From CAVQJU01 sp963729215 (GTDB lineage Bacteria > Acidobacteriota > Vicinamibacteria > Vicinamibacterales > CAVVIG01), in contig CAVSND010000011.1 of assembly GCA_963729215.1 (NCBI GenBank), positions 1-64,000 on the forward strand: a stretch of 64,000 nt of DNA. The letters run 5' to 3'. The number at the start of each line of letters is the position of its first letter. Position 1 is the stretch's first letter. The position numbers and the translations under genes were made by a program. This document shows positions 1 through 9,081 of this stretch, piece after piece. Under the pieces are notes generated by a model. That model did not search any database. It was not told the origin of the DNA and was given only the letters and a program-made list of their open reading frames with translations.

Positions 1-176
1 CCGAGGACCGGCCAGAGGATGGGCGGTGTTGATGGCCGTGCCCGCCTGAGCAGACGACGTCCCAACCTGGGCACCGCAAGACCACGATCATCGCGGCGCT
101 TTCGGTCGCGGCGATCCTTGCGCACCTCGCGCTTCGCTTCGGCTTTCACGCCAGTCCCGCTACCTACCAGATTCCG

Positions 177-1905
177 TTGCTGGTCACGCTCGCGATCGGC
201 GGCGTGCCGCTCCTCTATGACCTGCTGCGGAAGCTCCTGAAGCGGGAATTCGGATCCGATCTGCTCGGCGGCATTTCCATCATCACGTCGGTCCTGCTGG
301 GTGAGTACCTGGCGGGCTCCATCATCGTGTTGATGCTCGCGGGAGGCGAAGCGCTGGAGAGCTACGCGTTTCGCAGCGCATCCTCGGTGCTGGCGGCGCT
401 GGCCAAGCGGATGCCGTCGGTCGCGCACCGGAAACGGGACGCTGAGATCGTGGATGTGGGGCTGCAGGAGGTGGCCGTCGGCGACACCCTCGTGATCTAC
501 CCGCACGACATCTGCCCGGTGGACGGCGTGGTGATCGACGGCCACGGCGTGATGGACGAATCCTACCTGACGGGCGAGCCGTTCCAGATCACCAAGACCC
601 GCGGCTCAACGGTGATCTCGGCGCGATCAACGGCGAGTCGGCGCTGACGATTCGCACCACCCAACGCGCCGCCGATTCGCGCTACGCGAAAATCATGGAC
701 GTCATGCGCGAGTCGGAGTCCAGCCGACCGACACTGCGCCGGCTGGGGATCGCCTGGGCGCCATCTACACGCCGGTGGCGCTGACGGTCGCCGTTCTGGC
801 CTGGGCCATCAGTGGTGACGCCATTCGTTTCCTCGCGGTCATGGTCATCGCCACGCCGTGCCCGCTCCTCATCGCGATCCCGATCGCGATCATTGGCTCC
901 ATTTCCCTGTGCGCCCGCCGCGCGATCATCGTCAAGAGCCCCGTCGTGCTCGAGCAGATCGCCGAATGTCGCACCGCGATTTTCGACAAGACCGGGACGC
1001 TCACGTACGGCGAGCCCAAGCTGACCGAACAAATCATCGCCCCCGGCTTCACCCAGCCGGACGTGCTGACACTCGTGGCGAGTCTGGAACGCTACTCGAA
1101 ACATCCGCTCGCGCGCGCCATTCTCGCGTCGGCGACGAAGGCCGGGATCCAGATTCCGGAGGCCGCCGAGGTGAGCGAACCGCCCGGCCAGGGGCTGCGT
1201 GGAACGGTGGCGGGCCATCAGGTGCAGGTCACCAGCCGGAACAAGCTGATCGCGCAACACATGCCTGGCGCCGATCGGCTTCCGCCGCTCGCCGGGGGAC
1301 TCGAATGCGTGGTGGCGATTGACCAGCGCTACGCGGCGGCCTTGCGCTTTCGCGATGCGCCCCGGGCGGAGAGTCTCTCCTTCGTGAAGCATCTGGGCCC
1401 CAAGCACCAGTTCCAGAAGGTCATGATTGTGTCGGGCGATCGCGAGTCGGAGGTGCGCTACCTCGCGGAGCAGGTGGGCATCACGGAGATCTACGCGCAG
1501 AAGAGTCCGGAAGAAAAGCTCGCCATCGTCCGCGCGGAAACAGCCGCCGCCAAGACACTGTACGTGGGGGATGGCATCAATGACGCCCCGGCCATGATGG
1601 CCGCCACGGTCGGCATGGCGATCGGACAGAACAGCGACGTGACCGCGGAAGCGGCGGGCGTCGTGATCATGGACAACTCCCTCGAGAAGGTGGACGAGTT
1701 CATGCACATCAGCCGCCGAATGCGGACCATCGCCCTCCAGAGCGCTGTGGGTGGCATGGCGCTGAGCGTCATCGGCATGGCCTTCGCCGCCACCGGTCAT
1801 TTCAGCCCGGTGGGCGGCGCCATCAGCCAGGAAGTCATCGACGTTCTGGCCGTGCTGAATGCCCTGCGCGCCGCCTTTCCTCCCAGGGTGATTCATGATC
1901 TCTGA
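177..1905 (+). CDS. P1B-type heavy-metal translocating ATPase, two frameshifts, 5' end unclear
   Basis: Pumps a soft or transition metal cation across the inner membrane using ATP. Visible in order: membrane segments, the actuator TGE motif (near 570), the metal-site TPCPL (CPC) motif in a membrane helix (near 855), the phosphorylation motif DKTGTLT (near 985), an HP dipeptide (near 1105), the hinge GDGINDAP (near 1568) and a C-terminal helix ending in NALR. Two single-G losses (near 619 and 746) shift the frame; restoring them gives one continuous protein. Coding sense extends upstream to about 81 without an ATG, so the TTG at 177 is only the first legal start and the real 5' end may be broken or outside. 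No N-terminal metal-binding domain is seen. CPC fits Cu, Zn, Cd or Pb; the substrate cannot be assigned. Confidence 0.85.
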
Positions 1906-2148
1906 GGCCTTTTACAGGCGGTCCGCCGCCGAAACTCTGGCGCACTTCGGTTCCTCAGCGAGTGGACCCTCGGCGACGGACGCGTCAGCACGCCTCGCGG
2001 CTAACGCCCACAAAGCCGACCATTGCGGCACCCACACGGCCTTCTGACCAGTAGGGTGGCATGGTGAGGACATCCATCCACTACAAGCTCGCGGGCGTGC
2101 CGGAGCGCGCTCGGGGGCGCTGCCAGCGCTGGAGCCCGCAAGGTCGGT

Positions 2149-2583
2149 TCACGACGCGTTCGTCAGTTCGGCACCATGATCGGCGGCAATCTTGTGCTGC
2201 AGGACCAGGGCGATTCGCGAGGCGATCTGCTTGGCGTGGTTCGCGGTGAACCCGGCAAAGAGATCATCCACCGTCTGGTGGAACAGGGCGATCCACCGCT
2301 CGAATGCGCTGCTCGTCAATGGCGTGCGCCGCGCGAGTGCGCGGTGCGCTTCGAGGGGCGCGCCCTTGAACGTCGCCGTGCCAAAGAGCACCGACTCCCA
2401 GAAGTCGTACATGTGCGGAAAATGAGTCGGCCAGTCCACGTGTGCGAGGTCGTCGAAGATCGGTCCGAGCATGTCATCGGCGCGAATGCGGTCGTAGAAG
2501 ACGTTTACGAGGCACGCCACATCACGGCGATCGATAATGTCGAGTCGCTCCTTTGCCACGTCAAGACTCCTGCCGTCGGCCAC
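2149..2583 (-). CDS. Group III truncated haemoglobin
   Basis: Small haem protein (144 aa) of the 2-on-2 truncated globin group III, a family linked to oxygen or nitric oxide binding and detoxification. The run HFPHMYDFWESVLFG in the middle and the later RWIALFHQTVDDLF segment are typical of the group, and the length is normal. A GTG start at 2583 is chosen because an AAGGA-like site lies about 8 nt upstream and no later ATG keeps the first helix. It is the last gene of a same-strand set with a Crp-type regulator and a DUF1858 protein, which suggests control by a redox or NO-responsive regulator (inference). Confidence 0.85.
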   Translation of the reverse strand: MADGRSLDVAKERLDIIDRRDVACLVNVFYDRIRADDMLGPIFDDLAHVDWPTHFPHMYDFWESVLFGTATFKGAPLEAHRALARRTPLTSSAFERWIALFHQTVDDLFAGFTANHAKQIASRIALVLQHKIAADHGAELTNAS

Positions 2584-2680
2584 TCGGTGTGTCGTCCTTG
2601 CCCTTCAATTCACCGGCGCGCCGGTAGAGATCCTGTCGGTCGCACACAAGAAACCCACTGTTCATGAGCATCGTGAGCAT
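2561..2680 (-). CDS. Possible 39-aa peptide between DUF1858 and globin genes
   Basis: A short frame starts with an ATG that overlaps the TGA of the DUF1858 gene (TGATG) and runs 39 codons to overlap the globin start. It begins MLTMLMNSGF and ends hydrophilic. The position suggests translational coupling, but the peptide is not recognised and may be only a reading-through frame. Confidence 0.25.
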   Translation of the reverse strand: MLTMLMNSGFLVCDRQDLYRRAGELKGKDDTPSGRRQES

Positions 2681-2901
2681 CACTGTCCTCCTGACGGTTC
2701 TATGCTGGATCCGTGACGGAGTTCTTCGAGCAGATGCTCCAGCGGAACGCCGTACACGAGGCACACCTCGGCCAGTGTTTCGAACGGCGCGATGGCACAT
2801 CCGACGCAGTGCATGCGGTGATTCAAGAGGACACGCGCAGCCAGCGGATCTCTCGCCAGGAGCTCGGACACCGTTTCGTGTGCGTTGACCACTTCGGACA
2901 T
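2680..2901 (-). CDS. DUF1858 domain protein (hybrid-cluster-protein-associated disulfide domain)
   Basis: 73-aa protein consisting of one DUF1858 domain. The family has a conserved CxxC pair, here MHCVGCAIAP near residue 30, and often sits beside hybrid cluster proteins or other nitrosative/redox stress genes. It lies between the Crp-type regulator upstream and the truncated haemoglobin downstream on the same strand. A thiol redox role is inferred from the family; the partner is unknown. Confidence 0.8.
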   Translation of the reverse strand: MSEVVNAHETVSELLARDPLAARVLLNHRMHCVGCAIAPFETLAEVCLVYGVPLEHLLEELRHGSSIEPSGGQ

Positions 2902-2976
2902 GCCAGACCATCACTTTGGCACCATCGTGGATCAGGCGAGGAGCGGTGTCTTTGCGCTCGCGCAAACGTTGCCGCT

Positions 2977-3691
2977 TCAGCGCTCTGGCAGGTCTTCGGC
3001 GAGGGCGACTAGCGCATGAGGCGTCGTCAAAACGATGCGCTGACGGCCGCTGCGGACGATGCCGCGCTCCTCCCAGGAACTGAGGAGCCGGCTCACGGTG
3101 TACAGCGTGGTACCCGTCATCTCGGCGATGTCCTGGCGTGACACGGGGAAGTCGATCTGGACGCCGGCGTCCACGCGCCGTCCTGCTTCCTGCACGAGAC
3201 GCAGCAATGCGCGCGCGACGCGCCGCTCGACCCGCTCGGTCATGAGTTGGCGGTGTCGGCGCTGCAGGTCGTGCAGTCGGCCGGCGACGAATTGCACGGC
3301 GTTGAGGGCCACTCTGGGCTCGATCTCCAGCAACTGTCGCATGGTGCCGGATGTCCACACGAGCGCGACCGCCGGTTCGACCGCTTCCGCGCCAACCGGA
3401 TACGTGAGATCGCCAAAGGCCCCCGCGCCGCCGAAGGCGTCGCCGGCACAGATGATGCGGAGGACCACCTGGTGCTCTCCGGCGTGAGCTGTGTCAGCTT
3501 CACCCGGCCGCTCGTGAGGACGAAAAACGCCTGGGCGTCGTCTCCTTCGTTGAAAAAGAGCTCACCATACCGACCGCTTTCGAGTGCGCCTGATCCCTGA
3601 TGCGTGCCAGGGCGTCGGCAGCCAATCCTTGAAACAGGGGCACGTTGTCGAGCTGCCGGGCGATCTCTGCGATGCGTTGGGGAAGGGCCAT
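2977..3691 (-). CDS. Crp/Fnr family transcription regulator, two frameshifts
   Basis: Reconstructed protein of about 238 aa: an N-terminal cyclic-nucleotide-binding-like beta barrel (VPLFQGL start, ESGRYGELFFNEGD, FFVLTSGRVKL), a long dimer helix, and a C-terminal helix-turn-helix with SRQDIAEMTGTTLYTVSRLL. Two single-G losses (near 3590 and 3483) split it into three frames. There is no N-terminal cysteine cluster, so it is not an Fe-S FNR; it resembles Dnr/NnrR-type or general Crp regulators. It heads the group with DUF1858 and truncated haemoglobin, which points to redox or NO control (inference). Its start codon is only about 25 bp from the nuoF remnant on the other strand. Confidence 0.85.
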
Positions 3692-3714
3692 TGGAATCTA
3701 CGCACCATCCTGCC

Positions 3715-4908
3715 ATAGGGGCCAAATGGACGAGCGTGGCTCGCGATCGGTGTCCGACGAAGTATGTCGTTTGCAACGGTGCCGAGGGTGAACCAGGCAC
3801 ATTCAAGGACCGGTATCTGCTGCGCAAGAACCCGTACCAGCTCCTCGAGGGCCTGGCGATTGCCGCCCATGCGATCGGCGCACAGCGAGCGTTTGTCTGT
3901 CTCAAGAAGAGCTTCGCGCCCGAGATCGCCGCGGTTCGACGGGCACTGGCGGAGATGACTGCGGCGAACTCTCTGGGTCCTGTAACCGTCGACGTGGTGC
4001 TGGGCCCGGAGGACTACCTGTTCGGCGAGGAAAGAGCGATGCTCGAGGTGATCGAAGGAGGCGAGGCGATGCCGCGCGAAGCCGATCGCCCGCCGTAGGG
4101 TGCACACGGACTCTTCGTCACTGGTCTCGATCGTCCGAACCCAACGGTCGTCAACAATGTCGAGACGTTGTCGAACGTACCGCACATTCTGGGCCGTGGT
4201 GCCGGGTGGTTTCGCTCCATGGGCACGTCGGACACACCCTGAACCATGGTGTTCACGATCTCAGGCGATGTCGAGACACCAGGCGTCTACGAGCTGCCCA
4301 TGGGCACAACCCTAGACGAGCTCGTCTTGAAGCACGGTGGTGGACCTCGGCCAGGTAGGCGCCTGAAGGCCGTGTTCTCCGGTGTCTCGAATGCGGTAAT
4401 CCTGCCCCCGGCCCTGAACGCCCGGATGGATTTTGGCTCGATGCAAGCGATCGGCTCGGGCCTCGGGTCCGGAGGCTTCATCGTCTATGACGACACCACC
4501 TGTATGGTTCGCTTGGCCCATGCGTTCTCCGAGTTTCTTCACGCCGAGTCGTGCGGGCAGTGTACCCCGTGCACGTTCGGCACGAATCAAGCAACACGGC
4601 ACCTACGGAAACTCGTGGAGGGATCAGGCGATTCGTCCGATCTGGCATTCGTGCTCGAGGGCGCGGCGATGGCTCCGCAAGCCAACCGCTGCTACTTGCC
4701 CGTCGAACATTCGCTGGTGGTACCTTCCATCGTTCGTGCGTTCGGGGAGGAGTTCGAGCAACACTTCAACCGCGGCTGCCGCGGCTGCCGAGACGTCAGG
4801 GTGCCGAAGCTCACCGATTTCGATGAGGTGGCGCGCGCATTTGCGTATGTTCGACGGGCGGGTTCTGCGGGGACGACATCCGAGCATCGCCTCTCGATGT
4901 CACGATGA
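3715..4908 (+). pseudogene. Decayed NuoF/HoxF-type NADH dehydrogenase flavoprotein subunit
   Basis: Encodes the middle and C-terminal parts of the 51-kDa NADH-binding subunit: GAKW, then CNGAEGEPGTFKDRYL (FMN region), an SLBB-like segment (VFTISGDVETPGVYELP), and the 4Fe-4S motif ESCGQCTPCTFG near 4548. Unlike the other broken genes here, one frame runs throughout but holds two internal stops, TAG at 4096-4098 and TGA at 4240-4242 (family context suggests Tyr and Gly codons). The first ~60 residues with the glycine-rich NADH loop are absent; the remnant begins directly against the divergent crp promoter region. It looks like a truncated, mutating pseudogene of a complex I-, hydrogenase- or formate-dehydrogenase-type diaphorase. 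No partner subunits are nearby. Confidence 0.85.
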
Positions 4909-5016
4909 CCGTCGGTAACACGAATTGAGCGGTGGCGCATGCGGACAGTCGACTCGAAGGCGCGGAGGGCTGACGAGGCAAACAAGATGCTCGCCGGACC
5001 TCCATCCGTCGGCGTA

Positions 5017-5032
5017 AACGACAAATATCGTT
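5017..5032. promoter_or_regulatory. Small inverted repeat AACGA-N6-TCGTT upstream of cupin gene
   Basis: Perfect 5-bp arms around an AT-rich 6-bp centre, in the otherwise featureless 268-bp gap between the nuoF remnant and the cupin gene. It could be an operator, but no regulator family can be named from so short a site. Confidence 0.2.
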
Positions 5033-5176
5033 CACCTGTAGACTTGAGCTCGGGTGACGTCGAGCGACGGGAGAACGAAGGCGGTGCGCCGCGGATGCGG
5101 TCGAGGGGAGACGCGAGTTCGTCTATCCGTTTCAGTCGACGGCGGACTCAGCGACTGAGTGCTTATGGAGGTTCCG

Positions 5177-5611
5177 ATGTCTGATGCCCCGCCACAAGAG
5201 TCCGCCCATAGACGCCCGCACACAGCGCCGATGGCCGGTCCGTTTCTCGAATGTGATCTGACGGTAGAGGTCGATCGGCTCCACCGTGAGACGACGTGGG
5301 ACACGGGTCAGAACGCCAGAACGCTCATAAAGTACGACGACTTCCGCGTGGTCCTAACCGTGCTGAAGGCCAATGCTCACGTGCCCGAACACCAGACGAC
5401 TGGACGAATCTCCGTCCACGTACTGTCAGGACACATTCGGCTGAACGCGTCTGGACGCACATTCGATCTTCGATCGGGGAGTTTACTCGCCCTGGATCAG
5501 GGAGTCCCTCATGCCGTCGAAGCCCTTCAGGAGAGCGCGTTCCTACTCACGATCGCCTGGCCTGGCAGGGCGCCGGACTCAATCGGGGAAGCGGAACGAC
5601 AAGCCGGGTGA
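5177..5611 (+). CDS. Cupin-domain protein
   Basis: 144-aa single cupin barrel. Conserved elements include VLKANAHVPEHQTTGRISVHVLSGHIRL and a later DQGVPHAVEA strand with a possible metal-binding His. The ATG at 5177 is chosen because GGAGG lies 5 nt upstream; an earlier in-frame start lacks a site. The stop TGA overlaps an ATG (TGATG) at the start of the DUF488 gene, so the two are probably translated together. Substrate or sensing role unknown. Confidence 0.8.
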   Translation: MSDAPPQESAHRRPHTAPMAGPFLECDLTVEVDRLHRETTWDTGQNARTLIKYDDFRVVLTVLKANAHVPEHQTTGRISVHVLSGHIRLNASGRTFDLRSGSLLALDQGVPHAVEALQESAFLLTIAWPGRAPDSIGEAERQAG

Positions 5612-6164
5612 TGAGACGCCCCTGACGATCTTCACGATCGGGCACTCCACGCGCCCGATCGACGAATTCATCCGCCTCCTCAAGGCACACGGCGTGGAGC
5701 GCGTCGTCGACGTGCGGACGATTCCACGCTCACGACACAATCCGCAATTCAATCGCGACCAGCTGTCTCCGGCTCTGCACCGACGGAAGATTCACTATCG
5801 ACACATGCCTGGGCTGGGCGGCTTGCGCCGTGCGCGGCCCGACTCCGTGAACGCCGGGTGGCGCAATGCCAGCTTTCGTGGCTATGCCGATTACATGCAG
5901 ACCCCGGAGTTCGAAGACAGCCTGGAGAGTTGCATTGACCTGGCGAAACGGGAACGCGTCGTCCTGATGTGCGCGGAGGCGGTGCCGTGGCGTTGCCACC
6001 GATCGCTGATTGCGGACGCGTTGCTGGCGAGAGGTATCAATGCGAGTGAGATTACCAGCCGCATTCGCACGCGGCTTCATTCACTGACGCCGTTCGCACG
6101 GGTCAAAGGAACGCACGTCACATATCCTGCAATCAGAGTGACGTCATCATCGGCGAGCGTGTAA
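5610..6164 (+). CDS. DUF488 family protein
   Basis: Typical DUF488 core: IFTIGHSTRPIDEFI at the start, VVDVRTIPRSRHNPQFN, a GLGGLR segment and CAEAVPWRCHRSLIADALLARG near the end. The biochemical role of the family is unknown. The domain begins around 5628. The natural start seems to be the ATG at 5610 overlapping the cupin stop, which needs one extra C in the CCCC run near 5620 to stay in frame. Without it, the first in-frame ATG is at 5511 inside the cupin gene and adds an unconvincing Arg-rich leader. Confidence 0.75.
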   Translation, partial: DETPLTIFTIGHSTRPIDEFIRLLKAHGVERVVDVRTIPRSRHNPQFNRDQLSPALHRRKIHYRHMPGLGGLRRARPDSVNAGWRNASFRGYADYMQTPEFEDSLESCIDLAKRERVVLMCAEAVPWRCHRSLIADALLARGINASEITSRIRTRLHSLTPFARVKGTHVTYPAIRVTSSSASV

Positions 6165-6173
6165 CCAACGTGA

Positions 6174-6422
6174 CGGTGCGCGATATGTTGGAGAGAAGGC
6201 CAACACGATGGAGTCTCGTCTCGACTGCAAGCGCTCCTGGCGATGGAGAAATACATCGCCGCACGTGCCGGACCACATGTAGAAAGAGGCAAGACGCACT
6301 TCCCCAGGCAGGTGATCGTCGAAGTGACCTACCTGGCCGCGACCATCAATGCGTGGAATCGCCCCGCGATCGCGTGGCGGGCACTACCCGGCCATTACCG
6401 GGCGACAACGACGATTGCGTAG
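6174..6422 (+). pseudogene. Carboxymuconolactone decarboxylase/AhpD-family remnant with internal deletion
   Basis: A frame without stops from 6174 to a TAG at 6420 encodes a family-like N-terminal piece (ALLAMEKYIAARAG) joined directly to the family's C-terminal signature (ATINAWNRPAIAWRALPGHY). The usual ~80-residue middle, including the catalytic CxxC region, is missing. The first ATG is at 6243. It is likely inactive and a real deletion rather than a sequence error, because both flanks stay in one frame. Confidence 0.6.
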
Positions 6423-6437
6423 CCCGGTCGCGCGGCC

Positions 6438-7739
6438 TTAGAGCCGAGCCGAAGACGGCGTCAGGAACGCGTAGCGCAGGATCCGGATCACATTCACCGT
6501 GTCGACGAGGGACGCGGCAAACAAGGACCATGCGGCGGCGCTGACGAACGGAATGGCATCGAAGGCAAGGCCGCCCGCCAGCGCGGGCACGCCGAACAGC
6601 CACAGCACGAACGCGAGTTCCTGCCCTGTGCGCCAGGGCATCTCGTGCTGCGACGGGACGGGACCCTTGTATCCGGTGTTGGCGTACGCCCAATACCACG
6701 CAAAAATCGGCAGCAATCGCCCTTCCATGCCGACGACCATCTGCGCCAGGAATCCGACGAGGCCGAAGACACCGTACGCCATCGCGACGCGCAGCGTGTT
6801 CGGCGATGGCTCGGCGACTGTGAGCCAGACGCCAAGCAGGGAGGCGACGGCGAGCCAGACGAACGATGCGCCCGCGTGCAGGACCGCGGGGTCTGGCGTG
6901 CGCACCTTGGGCGGACGCGGACGCGGACGGCGCAACATCCACACGACCTGCGAGAAAAACGCGGCCAGCGCTCCGACGATGGTGAGCGCAAAGATCCACG
7001 CGAACGGACCGCGCCACAACAGTGTGACGAACAGGCCGGTCACGCCCGTTTGAAGAAGCACCGCGCTGAGCCACAGACGCGGTCCGCTGGGCATGGCTGC
7101 GGGCAGAATCATCGGCAGCAGTCGATACGCCACGCCGACCACCATCATCGTGGCCCAGCCGAGCGCGGCGAGGTGCGCGTGCGCGAAGACGTTGGCGAGC
7201 ACGAACCCCGGCAGAAAGTGATAGACCTTGTCGAATCCGATGAGCACGCCGAGGGTGGCGGCGGCGAGGATGTTGAGAAACGCGAGCATGATGTGCGCGC
7301 TGATGGCGCGCGGCAGCGACGCCTGACGCAGGCGCCGGGCGACGTGAACGCCGACCAGGATAATGCCCGTGCCGACCGTGATGGCCGACCACGCCATGCC
7401 GCCGTACTCCTGGAGCCAGAAGTGCGCCACCATGCCGACGATGCCGATGAGGACGAGGGCAAACGCGGTGTAGTCGAGCCACGTGGCCGGGATCCAGACG
7501 CGCAAGGCGACCGGTCCGACGACGTAGAGCGACCCGAGGATGGAGGCGGTAATCCAGCCGAGCGTCACCAGGTGCACAATCGCCAGCATCCGCGAGTGGT
7601 AGAAGAAACCGGACACGCCGCGCGGATCGAGCGCCACCGCCAGGCACGCCAGCGCAAACGCGACGTGCGCGACCCCGAAGTAGAGGACCGGCAGCAGGCG
7701 CGGCGGCAGTTGGCTGCGGGGTGCCGGTGAGGCGGTCAC
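6438..7739 (-). CDS. Polytopic membrane protein resembling haem-copper oxidase subunit I
   Basis: 433-aa protein with about 12 membrane segments. Histidine-bearing helices (YHSRMLAIVHLVTLGW, FAHAHLAALGWATMMVVGVAYRLLP) resemble the haem-binding helices of cbb3/NorB-type subunit I proteins and NnrS-like proteins, but no HH copper-B pair is evident. It is the last gene of the long minus-strand operon with the HPP protein and the molybdoenzyme, starting (GTG) one base after the HPP stop. A haem-binding electron-transfer or NO-related membrane role is inferred; the sequence alone does not settle it. Confidence 0.7.
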   Translation of the reverse strand: MTASPAPRSQLPPRLLPVLYFGVAHVAFALACLAVALDPRGVSGFFYHSRMLAIVHLVTLGWITASILGSLYVVGPVALRVWIPATWLDYTAFALVLIGIVGMVAHFWLQEYGGMAWSAITVGTGIILVGVHVARRLRQASLPRAISAHIMLAFLNILAAATLGVLIGFDKVYHFLPGFVLANVFAHAHLAALGWATMMVVGVAYRLLPMILPAAMPSGPRLWLSAVLLQTGVTGLFVTLLWRGPFAWIFALTIVGALAAFFSQVVWMLRRPRPRPPKVRTPDPAVLHAGASFVWLAVASLLGVWLTVAEPSPNTLRVAMAYGVFGLVGFLAQMVVGMEGRLLPIFAWYWAYANTGYKGPVPSQHEMPWRTGQELAFVLWLFGVPALAGGLAFDAIPFVSAAAWSLFAASLVDTVNVIRILRYAFLTPSSARL

Positions 7740-7740
7740 G

Positions 7741-8359
7741 TCAGCGGGGAGCGTCTCTCAGCGCCCAGAGCGGGTAGTCGATGCCGGCGAGCCGATTGAT
7801 GACGATCGCCTGCAGCGTCAGGATGGCCACGGCGATCTCGATCACGAGCAGGTGGAACGGTCGTGTCACGATCCCGAGCGAGATGATGAGGGTCGTCGCG
7901 CCGGCGGGCGGGTGCGCCGCTTTCGCCAGAATCATCAACGCGCCCGTCGACGCCAGCGACAGCGCCGCGGCGCCGACGCGCGCGAGCGACACGCCGGTGG
8001 CCATCGCCGGCGGCGCGTCCTGCAGGCCGAACAGCCACAGCGCACCGTATCCGCAGACGATGCCGATCGCGTGCCCGTAGATCGTGTGCCGAGGGCTGGC
8101 GGCCGGCGCGCGCGGGCGTGAAGAAGAACAGAAACGCGGTCGGGCCCAGCGAGGGAAACACGAACGGCGTGCGGGACACCATCGCGACCGCCGCCAGGAG
8201 CGCGATCGTGATGAAGCCGTTCAGAAACATGAACAGGGCCCAGATGGGGCGCTCCGAATAACGCGTCAGCAGGTGGGTGATCTGGAGTCGTGCGGCAAGG
8301 CTCCGCGCCACCTCCGGGGCGTGGACGACGAGCGGCGGTCGGGGCGGGCGCTCAGCCAC
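7741..8359 (-). CDS. HPP family membrane protein, one frameshift
   Basis: Integral membrane protein with the family signature AAHPPAGATTLIISLG in its C-terminal half and PFVFPSLGPTAFLFFF earlier. Some HPP proteins in cyanobacteria and chloroplasts transport nitrite, which would fit the neighbouring molybdoenzyme (established for those members; inference here). One extra base near 8115 in a GCGCC-rich stretch splits it in two frames. The GTG start at 8359 overlaps the stop of the preceding small membrane gene, in keeping with operon coupling. Confidence 0.8.
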
Positions 8360-8591
8360 GCGGACCCCACTGGCGGAGGCGCGCGTCGAACGACACCACG
8401 TACCAGAGCAGTCCGCCACTCAACACGAACAGCACGCCCGACGCGATGGCGGTCGGCACGAGGACGACGAACTGTCGCGCAAACAGCGCGTCGAGCGCCG
8501 CGGCGACGAGCCACAACTGGATCACCACGAGCAAGGCGATGAGGACCAGCACGGCGGAGAAGAGAATCGAGCCCTGCTGCCGGGTTTCCAC
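8352..8591 (-). CDS. Small two-helix membrane protein (DUF6755-like)
   Basis: 79 aa with two hydrophobic helices (about residues 9-30 and 41-65). It starts one base after the Rieske gene stop and overlaps the HPP gene start, so it is a firm operon member. It resembles the DUF6755 family; that name is from memory and not certain. It is likely a small accessory or anchor subunit of the redox complex. Confidence 0.65.
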   Translation of the reverse strand: METRQQGSILFSAVLVLIALLVVIQLWLVAAALDALFARQFVVLVPTAIASGVLFVLSGGLLWYVVSFDARLRQWGPRG

Positions 8592-8592
8592 A

Positions 8593-9081
8593 CTACACCT
8601 CGACGCCCGTCGCCACGAGATCGGCGCCGCGCTGCTCGATCACAATGCGCGGCAGGCGCCGCGTCGGCGGCCCCGCCAGCGGGAGCCCTTCGCGCGCGGA
8701 GAACGATCCCTTGTGGCAGGGGCAGGCCAGCACGTCGTCGCCGGGCCGGTGGACGACCGCGCACGACAGGTGGGTGCAGACCTGCGAGAACGCGTCGATA
8801 CGTCCCGCCGCGTCACGCACCAGAATGCACGGGTCATCGTCGGTCGGGTAGCGGAACAACAACGAGCCTCCTGGCGCAACCTCGTCGGCGGCAGCGATTC
8901 GCCTCGCAGGCGGGGCGGGCGCGCGGCCCGTCAGGCCGATGAACGCGATCAGGACGTTGACGCTCGCCAGCAGGCCCGAACCGAGCGTGAGAAACTTCGC
9001 CAGTTCCCGCCGCGTCATGTAGTTGTCTTCGTCCCACCGGACGGGGAAGTCCTCGCGCCAGCGCGGACGTTCGTCAGCCAT
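8593..9081 (-). CDS. Rieske 2Fe-2S protein with N-terminal membrane anchor
   Basis: 162 aa. Cluster-binding motifs CTHLSC and CPCHKGSF are both intact, separated by the usual distance. An N-terminal segment (TRRELAKFLTLGSGLLASVNVLIAFIGL, about residues 22-50) is a twin-arginine-like signal or anchor. ATG at 9081 overlaps the stop of the 4Fe-4S gene (TGATG). It is expected to carry electrons between quinol or a membrane cytochrome and the molybdoenzyme/ferredoxin module; the direction is unknown. Confidence 0.88.
   Translation of the reverse strand: MADERPRWREDFPVRWDEDNYMTRRELAKFLTLGSGLLASVNVLIAFIGLTGRAPAPPARRIAAADEVAPGGSLLFRYPTDDDPCILVRDAAGRIDAFSQVCTHLSCAVVHRPGDDVLACPCHKGSFSAREGLPLAGPPTRRLPRIVIEQRGADLVATGVEV

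Noticed and set aside
682..1896. Open frame antisense to the P1B ATPase
   Set aside because: Low-complexity His/Arg/Asp-rich translation with no motif, fully opposite a clear ATPase gene.
1906..2148. Coding region between the ATPase and the globin gene
   Set aside because: Short frames exist on both strands but none shows family motifs, a ribosome site or hydrophobic pattern; nothing is seen here.
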